Below are positions 36,076-44,855 of a stretch of 64,000 nucleotides of DNA, in pieces (the stretch's first letter is position 1; every line of letters begins with the position of its first letter). The position numbers were made by a program, and so were the translations under genes. Origin of the DNA: Tenacibaculum sp. MAR_2009_124 (GTDB lineage Bacteria; Bacteroidota; Bacteroidia; Flavobacteriales; Flavobacteriaceae); assembly GCF_900105455.1 (NCBI RefSeq), contig NZ_FNSF01000001.1, forward strand, positions 1,307,001-1,371,000, written 5' to 3'. The notes under the pieces were generated by a model. That model did not search any database. It worked only from the letters and a program-made list of their open reading frames with translations, and was not told the DNA's origin.

Positions 36076-36996
36076 TTAGTTTTTGTCTCTATTAGTTACA
36101 TTTTTTAAGTGAATTATTTCTCTTAAAGTTTGTCTGTATTCTCTTTGTGGAGTTCCATAATAAGTACCTTTTTTTAAGGATTTCGAAACTCCTGTCTGCG
36201 CCATTAATACCGAACCTTTTTCAATTGTTATTCCACTTACGATACCAACCTGTCCCCAAATGGTTACTTCATCTTCAATTACGGTACAACCAGCAATTCC
36301 TGTTTGAGCTGCTATTAAACATTTTTTACCGATTACTGTATCATGTCCAATATGAACTTGATTATCAATTTTGGCTCCTTCTTTAATGGTTGTATCACCT
36401 GTAACACCTCTATCAATTGTACAAGAGGCTCCAAGTTCTACTCCATTTTCAAGAACAACTCTACCCCCTGATATTAATTTATCAAAACCTTCTGGTCTAT
36501 TTTTATAATAAAAGGCATCACTTCCTAACACAGTATTTGAATGAATAATTACATTGTCTCCAACAATGCAATTATTATTGATAACAACATTGGCATGAAT
36601 AATACAATCTTTACCAATTATGACATTATCGCCAATAAAAGCATTAGGCTGAATAGTGGTATTCATTCCTATAACTGCCGTATCAGATATACTTTGCTTT
36701 GAAGCAATAAATGGGTTAAAATGTATGGTTAGTTTATTAAAATCTCTAAACGGATCCTCAGAAATTAATAGAGTTTTACCTTCTGGGCATTTAACTTTTT
36801 TATTGATTAACACCGTGGTTGCCTTTGAATTTAAGGCCTTATCATAGTACTTAGGATGATCAACAAAAACAATATCTCCTTTTTCAACTACATGAATTTC
36901 ATTAATCCCAGTAATTTCAAAGTTTTCATCTCCTACATATTCTGCATCGATTAAAGATGCTATTCCTTTTAAGTTTTGGGCTTTGCTAAATCTCAT
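36076..36996 (-). CDS. LpxD-like N-acyltransferase, second paralogue
   Basis: A 306-residue left-handed beta-helix acyltransferase related to UDP-3-O-acylglucosamine N-acyltransferase. The N-terminal LpxD uridine-binding domain (about 1-100, [16 protein letters not shown]) precedes hexapeptide repeats including [20 protein letters not shown] and the catalytic-type [21 protein letters not shown] full lpxD lies 3 kb upstream in the same gene cluster, so this is a paralogue that may acylate a different sugar or use a different acyl-ACP. It follows efp after a small hairpin. Confidence 0.85.
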   Translation of the reverse strand: MRFSKAQNLKGIASLIDAEYVGDENFEITGINEIHVVEKGDIVFVDHPKYYDKALNSKATTVLINKKVKCPEGKTLLISEDPFRDFNKLTIHFNPFIASKQSISDTAVIGMNTTIQPNAFIGDNVIIGKDCIIHANVVINNNCIVGDNVIIHSNTVLGSDAFYYKNRPEGFDKLISGGRVVLENGVELGASCTIDRGVTGDTTIKEGAKIDNQVHIGHDTVIGKKCLIAAQTGIAGCTVIEDEVTIWGQVGIVSGITIEKGSVLMAQTGVSKSLKKGTYYGTPQREYRQTLREIIHLKNVTNRDKN

Positions 36997-37006
36997 ACAA
37001 ATTAAA

Positions 37007-37027
37007 ATTCCCGCTATTCGCGGGAAT
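37007..37027 (-). terminator. Hairpin between efp and the lpxD paralogue
   Basis: Perfect 8-bp GC-rich stem (ATTCCCGC with GCGGGAAT), 5-base loop, followed on the minus strand by TTTTAATTT. It looks like a terminator or attenuator just before the paralogue's ATG at 36996. Confidence 0.55.
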
Positions 37028-37035
37028 CATAAATT

Positions 37036-37602
37036 TTATTCTTTAATACGTTCTGTATAGGCACCTTTTTCGGTATCTATTTTTATTTTATCACCTTCGT
37101 TGATAAATAAAGGAACATTTATTCTTGCTCCTGTTTCAACGGTAGCTGGTTTTGTTGCGTTTGTTGCTGTATTTCCTTTAACACCTGGCTCGGTATGTGT
37201 TATTTCTAAAATCACATGAGAAGGCATTTCTACAGATAAAGGAGATTCGTCTTCTGTGTTAATTAACACAGTTACAATTTCACCTTCTTTCATTAAATCT
37301 GCTGCATCCAATACCGATTTCTGTAAGGTAATTTGATTATAATCAGCAGTATTCATAAAGTGATAATCTTCACCTTCCGCATATAAAAATTGAAATTTGT
37401 GAGTTTCTACTCTTACCTCTTCTATTTTATGTCCAGCTGAGAAAGTGTTATCAATTACCTTCCCTGAGGTAACACTTTTTAATTTTGTTCTTACAAAAGC
37501 AGGACCTTTTCCTGGCTTTACATGTAAAAACTCAATAACTTTAAAAATATCGTGACTATACTTAATGCATAATCCTTTTTTTATATCTGATGTTGTTGCC
37601 AT
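37036..37602 (-). CDS. efp: Translation elongation factor P
   Basis: A 188-residue elongation factor that relieves ribosome stalling at polyproline. It has the KOW-like domain I with the modifiable lysine loop KPGKGPAFVR, then two OB domains (GEIVTVLINTEDESPLSVEM, and the C-terminal GARINVPLFINEGDKIKIDT). Length is standard. It is embedded in the lipid A cluster, 11 bases after lpxA. Confidence 0.97.
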   Translation of the reverse strand: MATTSDIKKGLCIKYSHDIFKVIEFLHVKPGKGPAFVRTKLKSVTSGKVIDNTFSAGHKIEEVRVETHKFQFLYAEGEDYHFMNTADYNQITLQKSVLDAADLMKEGEIVTVLINTEDESPLSVEMPSHVILEITHTEPGVKGNTATNATKPATVETGARINVPLFINEGDKIKIDTEKGAYTERIKE

Positions 37603-37613
37603 TATATATTTTT

Positions 37614-38399
37614 TTAACTTGCTTTAAAATAACCTTTCATAATTCCTCTGTGAGAATCCTTTACAAATTGTAAAATTTCGTCTCTTTCTGAAGTCGCTTC
37701 CATTTCAGCTTCTATTATTGCTACAGCCTGAGTGTTATTATAATTCTTTTGATATAATATTCTATAAATATCTTGAATCTCTCTAATTTTATCAGTATCA
37801 AATCCTCGTCTTCTTAATCCAACGGAATTTATTCCTACGTATGATAAAGGTTCTCTAGCGGCCTTAACATATGGTGGTACATCTTTTCGAACTAGAGAGC
37901 CTCCTGTTACAAAAGCGTGACTTCCTACTGATGCAAATTGATGTACGGCTACCATACCAGCTAAAACTACATTATTTCCGACATTTACATGCCCAGCAAG
38001 TGTTGTATTGTTTGAGAAAATACAATTATCACCGACCATACAATCATGTGCAATATGACTATATGCCATAATTAAACAGTTATCACCAACTACCGTTTTC
38101 ATTCTATCCGTAGTTCCTCTGTTAATGGTAACACATTCTCTTATTGTTACATTGTTACCAATAATTACTGAAGTATCCTCTTCATTATATTTTAAATCCT
38201 GAGGTATAGCAGAAACAACTGACCCAGGGAAAATTCGACAATTTTCTCCTATTCGTGCTCCTTCCATAATAGTAACATTAGACCCTATCCAAGTACCTGA
38301 ACCTATTTCTACATTTGCATGAATAGTTGTAAAAGGTTCGATTACCACGTTCCTCGCTATTTTAGCTTGAGGATGAACGTACGCTAAAGGTTGATTCAT
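37614..38399 (-). CDS. lpxA: UDP-N-acetylglucosamine O-acyltransferase LpxA
   Basis: The 261-residue first enzyme of lipid A synthesis; it transfers a 3-hydroxyacyl chain from ACP to UDP-GlcNAc in the cytoplasm. Hexapeptide repeats run from residue about 10 to 180 (for example IEPFTTIHANVEIGSGTWIG), with MAYSHIAHDC carrying the catalytic-type His and VAVHQFASVG. The helical C-terminus (RRRGFDTDKIREIQDIYRIL) is characteristic. It sits 6 bases after lpxC-fabZ. Confidence 0.97.
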   Translation of the reverse strand: MNQPLAYVHPQAKIARNVVIEPFTTIHANVEIGSGTWIGSNVTIMEGARIGENCRIFPGSVVSAIPQDLKYNEEDTSVIIGNNVTIRECVTINRGTTDRMKTVVGDNCLIMAYSHIAHDCMVGDNCIFSNNTTLAGHVNVGNNVVLAGMVAVHQFASVGSHAFVTGGSLVRKDVPPYVKAAREPLSYVGINSVGLRRRGFDTDKIREIQDIYRILYQKNYNNTQAVAIIEAEMEATSERDEILQFVKDSHRGIMKGYFKAS

Positions 38400-38405
38400 A
38401 GAGTT

Positions 38406-39797
38406 TTATTTTACTTTTGATATTTGAGCCATCAATTGTGCTTCACAGACTAACTTTCCATTTGCATAACCATACGATTGCATATGACATATACCTCTTC
38501 TGATTGGAGCTATTAAATCAGCTTTAAAAATTAAAGTATCACCAGGTAATACTTTTTGTTTGAACTTAACATTATCCATCTTCATGAAATATGTTAAATA
38601 ATTTTCAGGATCTGGAACAGTACTTAAAACTAAAATACCTCCACATTGCGCCATTGCTTCTACTTGTAAAACACCTGGCATAACTGGAGCACCTGGAAAA
38701 TGACCTACAAAGAAATTTTCATTCATAGTAACATTTTTCATTCCGACAACGTGGGTATCGGAAAGCTCTATTATTCTATCAACCAACAAAAATGGAGGTC
38801 TGTGTGGAAGAATACTCATAATTTTATGAATATCCATTAAAGGCTCTTGATTCAAATCATATACAGGAACATTATTTCTTTTTTCCTGCTTGATTATCTT
38901 TGCTAATTTTTTTGCGAACAGAGTATTCACTGCATGCCCTGGTTTATTCGCTATAACTTTTCCTCTTATTTTGGTTCCAACCAAGGCTAAATCTCCAACT
39001 ACATCAAGTAATTTATGACGTGCTGCTTCATTTGCCCAATGTAAAGTTAAGTTGTCTAAAATACCATTAGATTTCACCGAAATCTTGTCTTTCTTAAATG
39101 CTTTCTTTAAACGTTGCATTGTTTCATCGGATAATTCCTTATCTACATATACAATAGCATTGTTCAAATCTCCTCCTTTAATCAGATCATTCTCTAATAA
39201 CATTTCTATTTCATGCAAAAAACTAAATGTTCTTGCTTGAGAAACTTCTTCTTTAAAATCTGAAATAGAATTTAACGTAGCGTTTTGAGTACCTAAAATT
39301 TTAGTCCCAAAATCAACCATGGTAGTCACCTGATACTCATCAGCTGGCATCAAAATAATTTCACTTCCAGTTGTTTCGTCCTTGTATGAAATTATTTCTT
39401 TCACCACATACTCACGAACCTCGGCTGTTTGCTCTACTATTTCAGCTTTTTCAAGTGCATCAATAAAATACTTCGATGATCCATCCATAATTGGAGGCTC
39501 TGATGCATTCATCTCAATAATAAGGTTGTCAATTCCTAAACCTACGGCAGCGGCCAAAACATGCTCAGATGTTTGAATTTGCACACCATTCTTTTCTAGG
39601 TTAGTTCCTCTTTGAGTGTTTGTTACATATTCTGCCCTTGCTTCAATTGTTGGCTTTCCTTCTAAATCTACTCTAACAAAGGCAAACCCATTGTTTTCTG
39701 GAGCTGGTTTAAAAGTCATTGTAACATCATTACCTGTATGTAATCCTACACCTGATAATGTAATCTCAGTTTTAATTGTTGTTTGCTTTTTACTCAT
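38406..39797 (-). CDS. lpxC-fabZ: Bifunctional LpxC deacetylase / FabZ dehydratase
   Basis: A 463-residue fusion typical of Bacteroidota. Residues 1-about 310 are UDP-3-O-acyl-GlcNAc deacetylase, the committed lipid A step, with zinc ligands in SEHVLAA and ARHKLLDVVGD. Residues about 318-463 are 3-hydroxyacyl-ACP dehydratase FabZ, with LPHRPPFLLVDR and GHFPGAPVMPGVLQVEAMAQ containing the catalytic His and Glu. The fusion couples lipid A and fatty-acid synthesis. It overlaps lpxD by 8 bases. Confidence 0.97.
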   Translation of the reverse strand: MSKKQTTIKTEITLSGVGLHTGNDVTMTFKPAPENNGFAFVRVDLEGKPTIEARAEYVTNTQRGTNLEKNGVQIQTSEHVLAAAVGLGIDNLIIEMNASEPPIMDGSSKYFIDALEKAEIVEQTAEVREYVVKEIISYKDETTGSEIILMPADEYQVTTMVDFGTKILGTQNATLNSISDFKEEVSQARTFSFLHEIEMLLENDLIKGGDLNNAIVYVDKELSDETMQRLKKAFKKDKISVKSNGILDNLTLHWANEAARHKLLDVVGDLALVGTKIRGKVIANKPGHAVNTLFAKKLAKIIKQEKRNNVPVYDLNQEPLMDIHKIMSILPHRPPFLLVDRIIELSDTHVVGMKNVTMNENFFVGHFPGAPVMPGVLQVEAMAQCGGILVLSTVPDPENYLTYFMKMDNVKFKQKVLPGDTLIFKADLIAPIRRGICHMQSYGYANGKLVCEAQLMAQISKVK

Positions 39798-40830
39798 TTT
39801 TGTTTCGTTGAGTATTCAACTCTTTTTCAATTTTATGAATTGTTGTTGCTATATTCGGTAAATTTTTAAAGTGCACATAAGACTTATTGTAGTCTGAGTA
39901 CCCAAAAGCAGGAGATCCTTGAACAACGTCTCCATCTTTTAAACTTCTTCCTATTCCGGATTGGGCTTGAATCCTCACATTATTCCCTATAATAATATGT
40001 CCAACAATTCCAACCTGACCTCCAATCATACAAAACTCTCCAACTTTCGTTGAACCAGCAATACCCGTTTGAGACGCTATTACCGTGTTTTTTCCGATTT
40101 CTACATTGTGAGCTATTTGAATTTGATTATCCAATTTAACTCCTTTTCTAATAACTGTTGACCCTAATGTTGCTCTGTCAATAGTACAATTGGAACCAAT
40201 ATCAACGTTATCTTCAATGATAACATTTCCTATTTGAGGAACAGCCTTATAATTACCATTTTCATCTGGAGTAAACCCGAATCCATCAGAACCTATAACG
40301 CTTCCTGAGTGAATTTTACAATTGTTCCCTATTTGTGATTCAGAATATATTTTCACTCCAGCAAAGAATGTGCAATTGTCTCCTATAGTTACATTATCTC
40401 CTATATAGGAATTAGGATAAATTTTAACGTTATTTCCAATGGTAACGTTGTCACCTATATATGAAAAAGCCCCTATATATTCACTTTCGCCGATTTTAGC
40501 TGAATCTGATATACTGTGAGGGTTTTCACGTCCTGATTTATTATTCTTAACTTCATTATAAAACGCTAGCAACTTCGAAAAAGCTTTATAAGCATCTTCC
40601 ACCTTAATTAAGGTTGCGCTAACCTCTTTTTCTAAAGATAAATCTTTATTAACTATGGCTACACTCGCTTGTGTTGTATATATATACGGTGTGTATTTCG
40701 GATTTGACAAAAAAGTTAATGATCCTTCTTCACCTTCTTCTATTTTAGATAATTTTGAAACCTCAGTTTCTGGACTTCCTACAACCTCTCCTTCTAAAAT
40801 CTCTGCTATTTGTTTTGCTGTAAATTTCAT
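39790..40830 (-). CDS. lpxD: UDP-3-O-acylglucosamine N-acyltransferase LpxD
   Basis: A 346-residue third-step lipid A enzyme. The N-terminal domain (MKFTAKQIAEILEGEVVGS and GSLTFLSNPKYTPY) is followed by hexapeptide repeats from about residue 105 and the active site IAHNVEIGKNTVIASQTGIA. I start it at the ATG at 40830; the frame also opens at a TTG nine bases upstream, but MKFTAKQ is the usual family start. It leads the lpxD, lpxC-fabZ, lpxA, efp run. Confidence 0.95.
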   Translation of the reverse strand: MKFTAKQIAEILEGEVVGSPETEVSKLSKIEEGEEGSLTFLSNPKYTPYIYTTQASVAIVNKDLSLEKEVSATLIKVEDAYKAFSKLLAFYNEVKNNKSGRENPHSISDSAKIGESEYIGAFSYIGDNVTIGNNVKIYPNSYIGDNVTIGDNCTFFAGVKIYSESQIGNNCKIHSGSVIGSDGFGFTPDENGNYKAVPQIGNVIIEDNVDIGSNCTIDRATLGSTVIRKGVKLDNQIQIAHNVEIGKNTVIASQTGIAGSTKVGEFCMIGGQVGIVGHIIIGNNVRIQAQSGIGRSLKDGDVVQGSPAFGYSDYNKSYVHFKNLPNIATTIHKIEKELNTQRNKNE

Positions 40831-40888
40831 TAATGGCAAAAGTAGTTATTTTTGTTTAATTACATTCTATCAACTAAAAGTTCATAGA

Positions 40889-42139
40889 TTACACATGCAT
40901 CTTAGGATAACACATGAAATATTTGGTTACTTGTTTGGTTAAAACTTGTACATTTAATTGATCCGATGCTTTGGCTATATCTTTAAGCTTTCCTTTTTTC
41001 GTGTAAATCACTATCGGTTTCTCTGTATTGTATGCTTGATTACGGATTCTACCAGAAAACACAAAATATTCTAATTCATTATCAGCAAGCCCAAGTTCTT
41101 CCTTAAACCTTCCTTTTATTTTATTTTGATAGGCCTCCGTAAAAGGTTTTTCTTGCAACTCTATTTTTAACAAATCTCTGTGGATAATCATTTTTGACAA
41201 ACTTGATAAAACAAAATCATCATGGCTAATCCACTCTTTAATAGATAATAGAACATCATAGTCATCTAATCTAGCAAAAACCTCTAGTGTATCTTCGGTA
41301 AAATTGTCTTCAGTTATTTCTGTATACAAAAAATGTTTAAGTGCCTTACTGGCAAATAACTCTACTCCTTTACTAGCTAGCTCCTTTGCTCTTTTTAAGA
41401 GACTTACTAAGATGTTTTCAGCTACAAGTCCTGTTTTATGCAAGTACACCTGCCAATACATCAAACGTCTTGCTATTATAAACTTCTCTACAGAGTAAAT
41501 ACCTTTCTCTTCTATGACAAGCTCATCATCCACCACATTCATCATCGTTATTATTCGTTCTGATGAAACATTACCTTCGGCTACACCTGTATAAAAGCTA
41601 TCTCTTTTTAAGTAATCTAAGCGATCAATATCTAACTGACTCGAGATAAGCTGACATAAAAATTTCCTAGAATACTTTCCTTCAAAAATTTCAATAGCCA
41701 AATCAAGTTTCCCTTCAAATTCTACATTTAAAGCTCTCATAAATTTTAATGAAATTTCTTCATGAGAAATACCACTGACAATACTATGCTCTAATGCATG
41801 AGAAAATGCTCCATGACCAATGTCATGCAATAAAATAGCAATACATGTGGCATTACATTCATCTTCAGAAATTGATACATTTTTTGACTGTAGAACGCGT
41901 ATTGCCTTCTCCATAAGATGCATACATCCAATAGCATGATGAAACCTTGTATGGTTCGCTCCTGGGTAAACCAAGTTCGAAAGTCCCATTTGAGTAACCC
42001 TTCTCAATCGTTGAAAATATGGGTGCTCAATAATGTCAAAAATTAAAGTGTTTGGTATTGAAATTAATCCGTAAACCGGATCATTTAATATTTTTAATTT
42101 GTTCGTGTATATCTTAGTCAAAATAGTTAAATCCTTCAA
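40889..42139 (-). CDS. HD-domain phosphohydrolase (dGTPase-like)
   Basis: A 416-residue metal-dependent phosphohydrolase. The N-terminal part holds the HD metal site: RFHHAIGCMHLMEKA, then ILLHDIGHGAFSHALEH and later QLDIDRLDYLKRDS, which is the H...HD...D pattern. It resembles the deoxynucleoside triphosphate triphosphohydrolase/SAMHD1 fold, but the substrate is unknown. No ATG is available: the frame opens at TTG 42139, and TTG 42121 (giving TKIYTNKLKILND) would fit related proteins equally well. It lies upstream of lpxD, perhaps as first gene of that operon. Confidence 0.9.
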   Translation of the reverse strand: MKDLTILTKIYTNKLKILNDPVYGLISIPNTLIFDIIEHPYFQRLRRVTQMGLSNLVYPGANHTRFHHAIGCMHLMEKAIRVLQSKNVSISEDECNATCIAILLHDIGHGAFSHALEHSIVSGISHEEISLKFMRALNVEFEGKLDLAIEIFEGKYSRKFLCQLISSQLDIDRLDYLKRDSFYTGVAEGNVSSERIITMMNVVDDELVIEEKGIYSVEKFIIARRLMYWQVYLHKTGLVAENILVSLLKRAKELASKGVELFASKALKHFLYTEITEDNFTEDTLEVFARLDDYDVLLSIKEWISHDDFVLSSLSKMIIHRDLLKIELQEKPFTEAYQNKIKGRFKEELGLADNELEYFVFSGRIRNQAYNTEKPIVIYTKKGKLKDIAKASDQLNVQVLTKQVTKYFMCYPKMHV

Positions 42140-42269
42140 TTTTAAGCAAAAGAATTACAATTAATTAATAAAAACAAATTACTATCGGTATTATTAACTT
42201 ATTTTTAGCTTTTATACATACAAGAAAACTGAATTTAAACGTTTATTTAGCACATATTAAACATTCTTT

Positions 42270-43817
42270 ATGCGAAAAATTGATATTCTTTGGGTTGACG
42301 ATGAAATAGATTTACTAAAACCTCATATTTTATTTTTAGAAAAAAAAAATTACCAGGTAACTTCATGTACCAATGGTGCTGATGCCATAGATTTGGTAGG
42401 TGAACAAAATTTTGATATCGTTTTTCTTGATGAAAATATGCCTGGAATTACAGGTTTAGAAACGTTGTCTTCTATCAAACAAATTAATTCAAATCTTCCA
42501 GTTGTTATGATTACAAAAAGTGAGGAAGAATATATTATGGAAGAAGCCATTGGATCTAAAATTGCAGATTATTTAATAAAACCTGTGAATCCTAATCAAA
42601 TACTATTAAGTTTAAAAAAGAATCTCGATCATTCAAGATTAATCTCTGAAAAAACAACCTCTAATTATCAACAAGAATTTAGAAAAATAGCCATGGACTT
42701 AGCTATGGTTAATTCTTATGAAGATTGGATTGACATGTATAAAAAACTTGTTCATTGGGAATTAGAACTTGAAGATATTGATGATAGCGGTATGTTAGAG
42801 ATTTTGAAATCTCAAAAAACAGAAGCGAATACACAGTTTTTTAAATTTATTAAGAAAAATTATCAAAATTGGCTAAACGGTGATGATAGCCCTACTTTTT
42901 CGCATACTTTATTTAAAGATTATGTGGTTCCTAACCTTTCAAGTGATCAAGGTGTTTTGTTAGTCGTTATTGACAACCTGCGTTACGACCAATATAGAAT
43001 TCTAGAACCTTTTATCAATAACTATTATAAAAAGGAAGAAGAAAACTCGTACTTCAGTATATTACCAACGGCGACTCAGTATGCTAGAAATGCATTATTC
43101 TCTGGTTTAATGCCTTCGGAAATGGAAAAAAGGTATCCGCAGTATTGGAAAAATGATACTGATGAAGGTGGAAAAAATTTATTTGAAGCAGAGTTTTTAG
43201 AATCTCAAATAAAAAGACTAGGATTAAATATTAAGCATAGTTTTCATAAAATAACAACTTTAAAAGCCGGTAAAGATCTTGCCGATAATTATAACACCAC
43301 AAAACAAAATGATCTAACGGTTATTGTTTATAATTTTGTAGATATGCTATCTCATGCCAAAACGGAGATGGAAGTTATTAAAGAATTGGCTGGAGACGAC
43401 AAGGCTTATAGATCATTGACAGTAAGCTGGTTTAAAAACTCTCCTTTGTTTGAAATGATTCAGAAAGCCCAAAAACTTGGTCAAAAACTGATCATCACAA
43501 CAGATCATGGAACTATTAACTGTAAAACGCCAACAAAAGTAATTGGAGATAAAAACATAAGCTCTAACTTACGTTATAAAACAGGTAGAAGTTTATCATA
43601 TGAAAATAAAGATGTGTTTGCCGTTAAAAATCCTAAAGATATATTTTTACCTGCGGTAGCTATTAATAGCCCTTTTATTTTTACAAAAGAAGATTTATTC
43701 TTTGCCTATCCAAATAACTACAATCACTTTGTCAAATACTATAAAAACACTTATCAGCACGGAGGAGTATCGTTAGAAGAAATTATTATTCCTTGTAGTA
43801 TTTATTCACCTAAGTAA
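42270..43817 (+). CDS. porX: PorX: response regulator with PglZ/alkaline-phosphatase-like effector
   Basis: A 515-residue two-domain regulator. Residues 1-about 120 are a CheY-like receiver (ILWVDDE, phospho-acceptor Asp54 in VFLDENMPG, switch Thr in VMITKSEE, Lys in YLIKP). After a helical linker, residues about 200-515 form a PglZ/alkaline-phosphatase superfamily domain (VLLVVIDNLRYDQ, ILPTATQYARNALFSG, IITTDHGT, HGGVSLEEIIIP). This is the architecture of PorX, which controls T9SS genes in Porphyromonas and flavobacteria. Two T9SS cargo proteins occur earlier in the window. The partner kinase PorY is not here. Confidence 0.93.
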   Translation: MRKIDILWVDDEIDLLKPHILFLEKKNYQVTSCTNGADAIDLVGEQNFDIVFLDENMPGITGLETLSSIKQINSNLPVVMITKSEEEYIMEEAIGSKIADYLIKPVNPNQILLSLKKNLDHSRLISEKTTSNYQQEFRKIAMDLAMVNSYEDWIDMYKKLVHWELELEDIDDSGMLEILKSQKTEANTQFFKFIKKNYQNWLNGDDSPTFSHTLFKDYVVPNLSSDQGVLLVVIDNLRYDQYRILEPFINNYYKKEEENSYFSILPTATQYARNALFSGLMPSEMEKRYPQYWKNDTDEGGKNLFEAEFLESQIKRLGLNIKHSFHKITTLKAGKDLADNYNTTKQNDLTVIVYNFVDMLSHAKTEMEVIKELAGDDKAYRSLTVSWFKNSPLFEMIQKAQKLGQKLIITTDHGTINCKTPTKVIGDKNISSNLRYKTGRSLSYENKDVFAVKNPKDIFLPAVAINSPFIFTKEDLFFAYPNNYNHFVKYYKNTYQHGGVSLEEIIIPCSIYSPK

Positions 43818-43821
43818 TTTT

Positions 43822-44400
43822 ATGAAGAAGATAAAGATAGTTTTCATCGTACTTTTTATGAGTTCTTTTTGTTATTCGCAAAAAGATGAAGTAACCTTAA
43901 GCGATGCAGCTATTTCAATAACAAAAGATGAAGTAACTTATGATCCTAGCTATTTTTCTATAACGTATCCAAACGGGGACATCCCTTTAAATAAAGGGGT
44001 GTGTACCGATGTTGTTATTCGATCATTTCGAAAATTAGGTATTGATTTACAGAAACTAGTCCACGAAGAAATGAAACATAACTTTCATTTATATCCTAAC
44101 ATATGGGGATTAAAAAGGACTGACACTAATATTGACCACAGAAGAGTTCCTAACCTTATGATTTTCTTTAAAAGAAAAGGACTTGTAAAAAAAATTACGA
44201 AGAACTCATCAGACTATAAACCTGGTGATATTGTTTGCTGGAATTTATATGGTGGCGTAACTCATATTGGTATTGTAATAAACAAAAAATCAAAGGATAA
44301 AGAGAGATATTTAATCGTTCATAATATTGGCAGTGGACAAGTAATTGCCGATTGTTTATTTGACTATAAAATTATTGGGCATTACAGATATCCAAACTAA
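43822..44400 (+). CDS. DUF1287 exported protein
   Basis: A 192-residue protein with a signal peptide (MKKIKIVFIVLFMSSFCYSQ). It matches DUF1287: GVCTDVVIRSFRKLGIDLQ, HRRVPNLMIFFKRKG, KPGDIVCWNL and THIGIVINKKS. The Cys-Thr-Asp near the front and the later GGVTHIGIV suggest a NlpC/P60-like cysteine hydrolase fold, possibly acting on cell-wall peptides; no function is established. It starts 4 bases after porX, so it is co-transcribed with it. Confidence 0.85.
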   Translation: MKKIKIVFIVLFMSSFCYSQKDEVTLSDAAISITKDEVTYDPSYFSITYPNGDIPLNKGVCTDVVIRSFRKLGIDLQKLVHEEMKHNFHLYPNIWGLKRTDTNIDHRRVPNLMIFFKRKGLVKKITKNSSDYKPGDIVCWNLYGGVTHIGIVINKKSKDKERYLIVHNIGSGQVIADCLFDYKIIGHYRYPN

Positions 44401-44438
44401 ATTTTTATTACATAGTTAAGTTATTTATTTTTGTTCTT

Positions 44439-44855
44439 ATGAATAAAAACTATTCTTTAAATGAGCTTCATTCAATAGCTAAAATGGTTATTGAAAATGC
44501 TAAGAGTAAAACACTTTTATTTTATGGGGAAATGGGTGTTGGTAAAACAACTCTAATCAAAGAACTTTGTAAGTTACTTGGAGTTGAAGATGTTACGAAC
44601 TCTCCTACATTTTCTCTTGTAAATGAATATAAAACGAATCAAGACTCTTCTGTTTTTCATTTTGATTTCTACCGAATCGAAAATGAAGAAGAAGCGTATG
44701 ATATAGGCCTTGAAGATTACCTTTATAGTAACCATTGGTGCCTTATCGAGTGGCCACAGAATGTAAAAAATTTACTACCTTTAGAATCAGTTATTGTTGA
44801 AATTACCCAATTAAGTGATGGTCAGCGTAACATTCAATTAAAAACCAACTCATGA
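44439..44855 (+). CDS. tsaE: tRNA threonylcarbamoyladenosine biosynthesis ATPase TsaE
   Basis: A 138-residue P-loop protein needed with TsaB, TsaC and TsaD to make t6A37 on ANN-decoding tRNAs. It has Walker A GEMGVGKTT, the family motifs VTNSPTFSLVNEY and FHFDFYRIENEEEAYDIGLE, and WCLIEWPQNV. The length is normal. Its stop overlaps the ald start (ATGA). Confidence 0.95.
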   Translation: MNKNYSLNELHSIAKMVIENAKSKTLLFYGEMGVGKTTLIKELCKLLGVEDVTNSPTFSLVNEYKTNQDSSVFHFDFYRIENEEEAYDIGLEDYLYSNHWCLIEWPQNVKNLLPLESVIVEITQLSDGQRNIQLKTNS

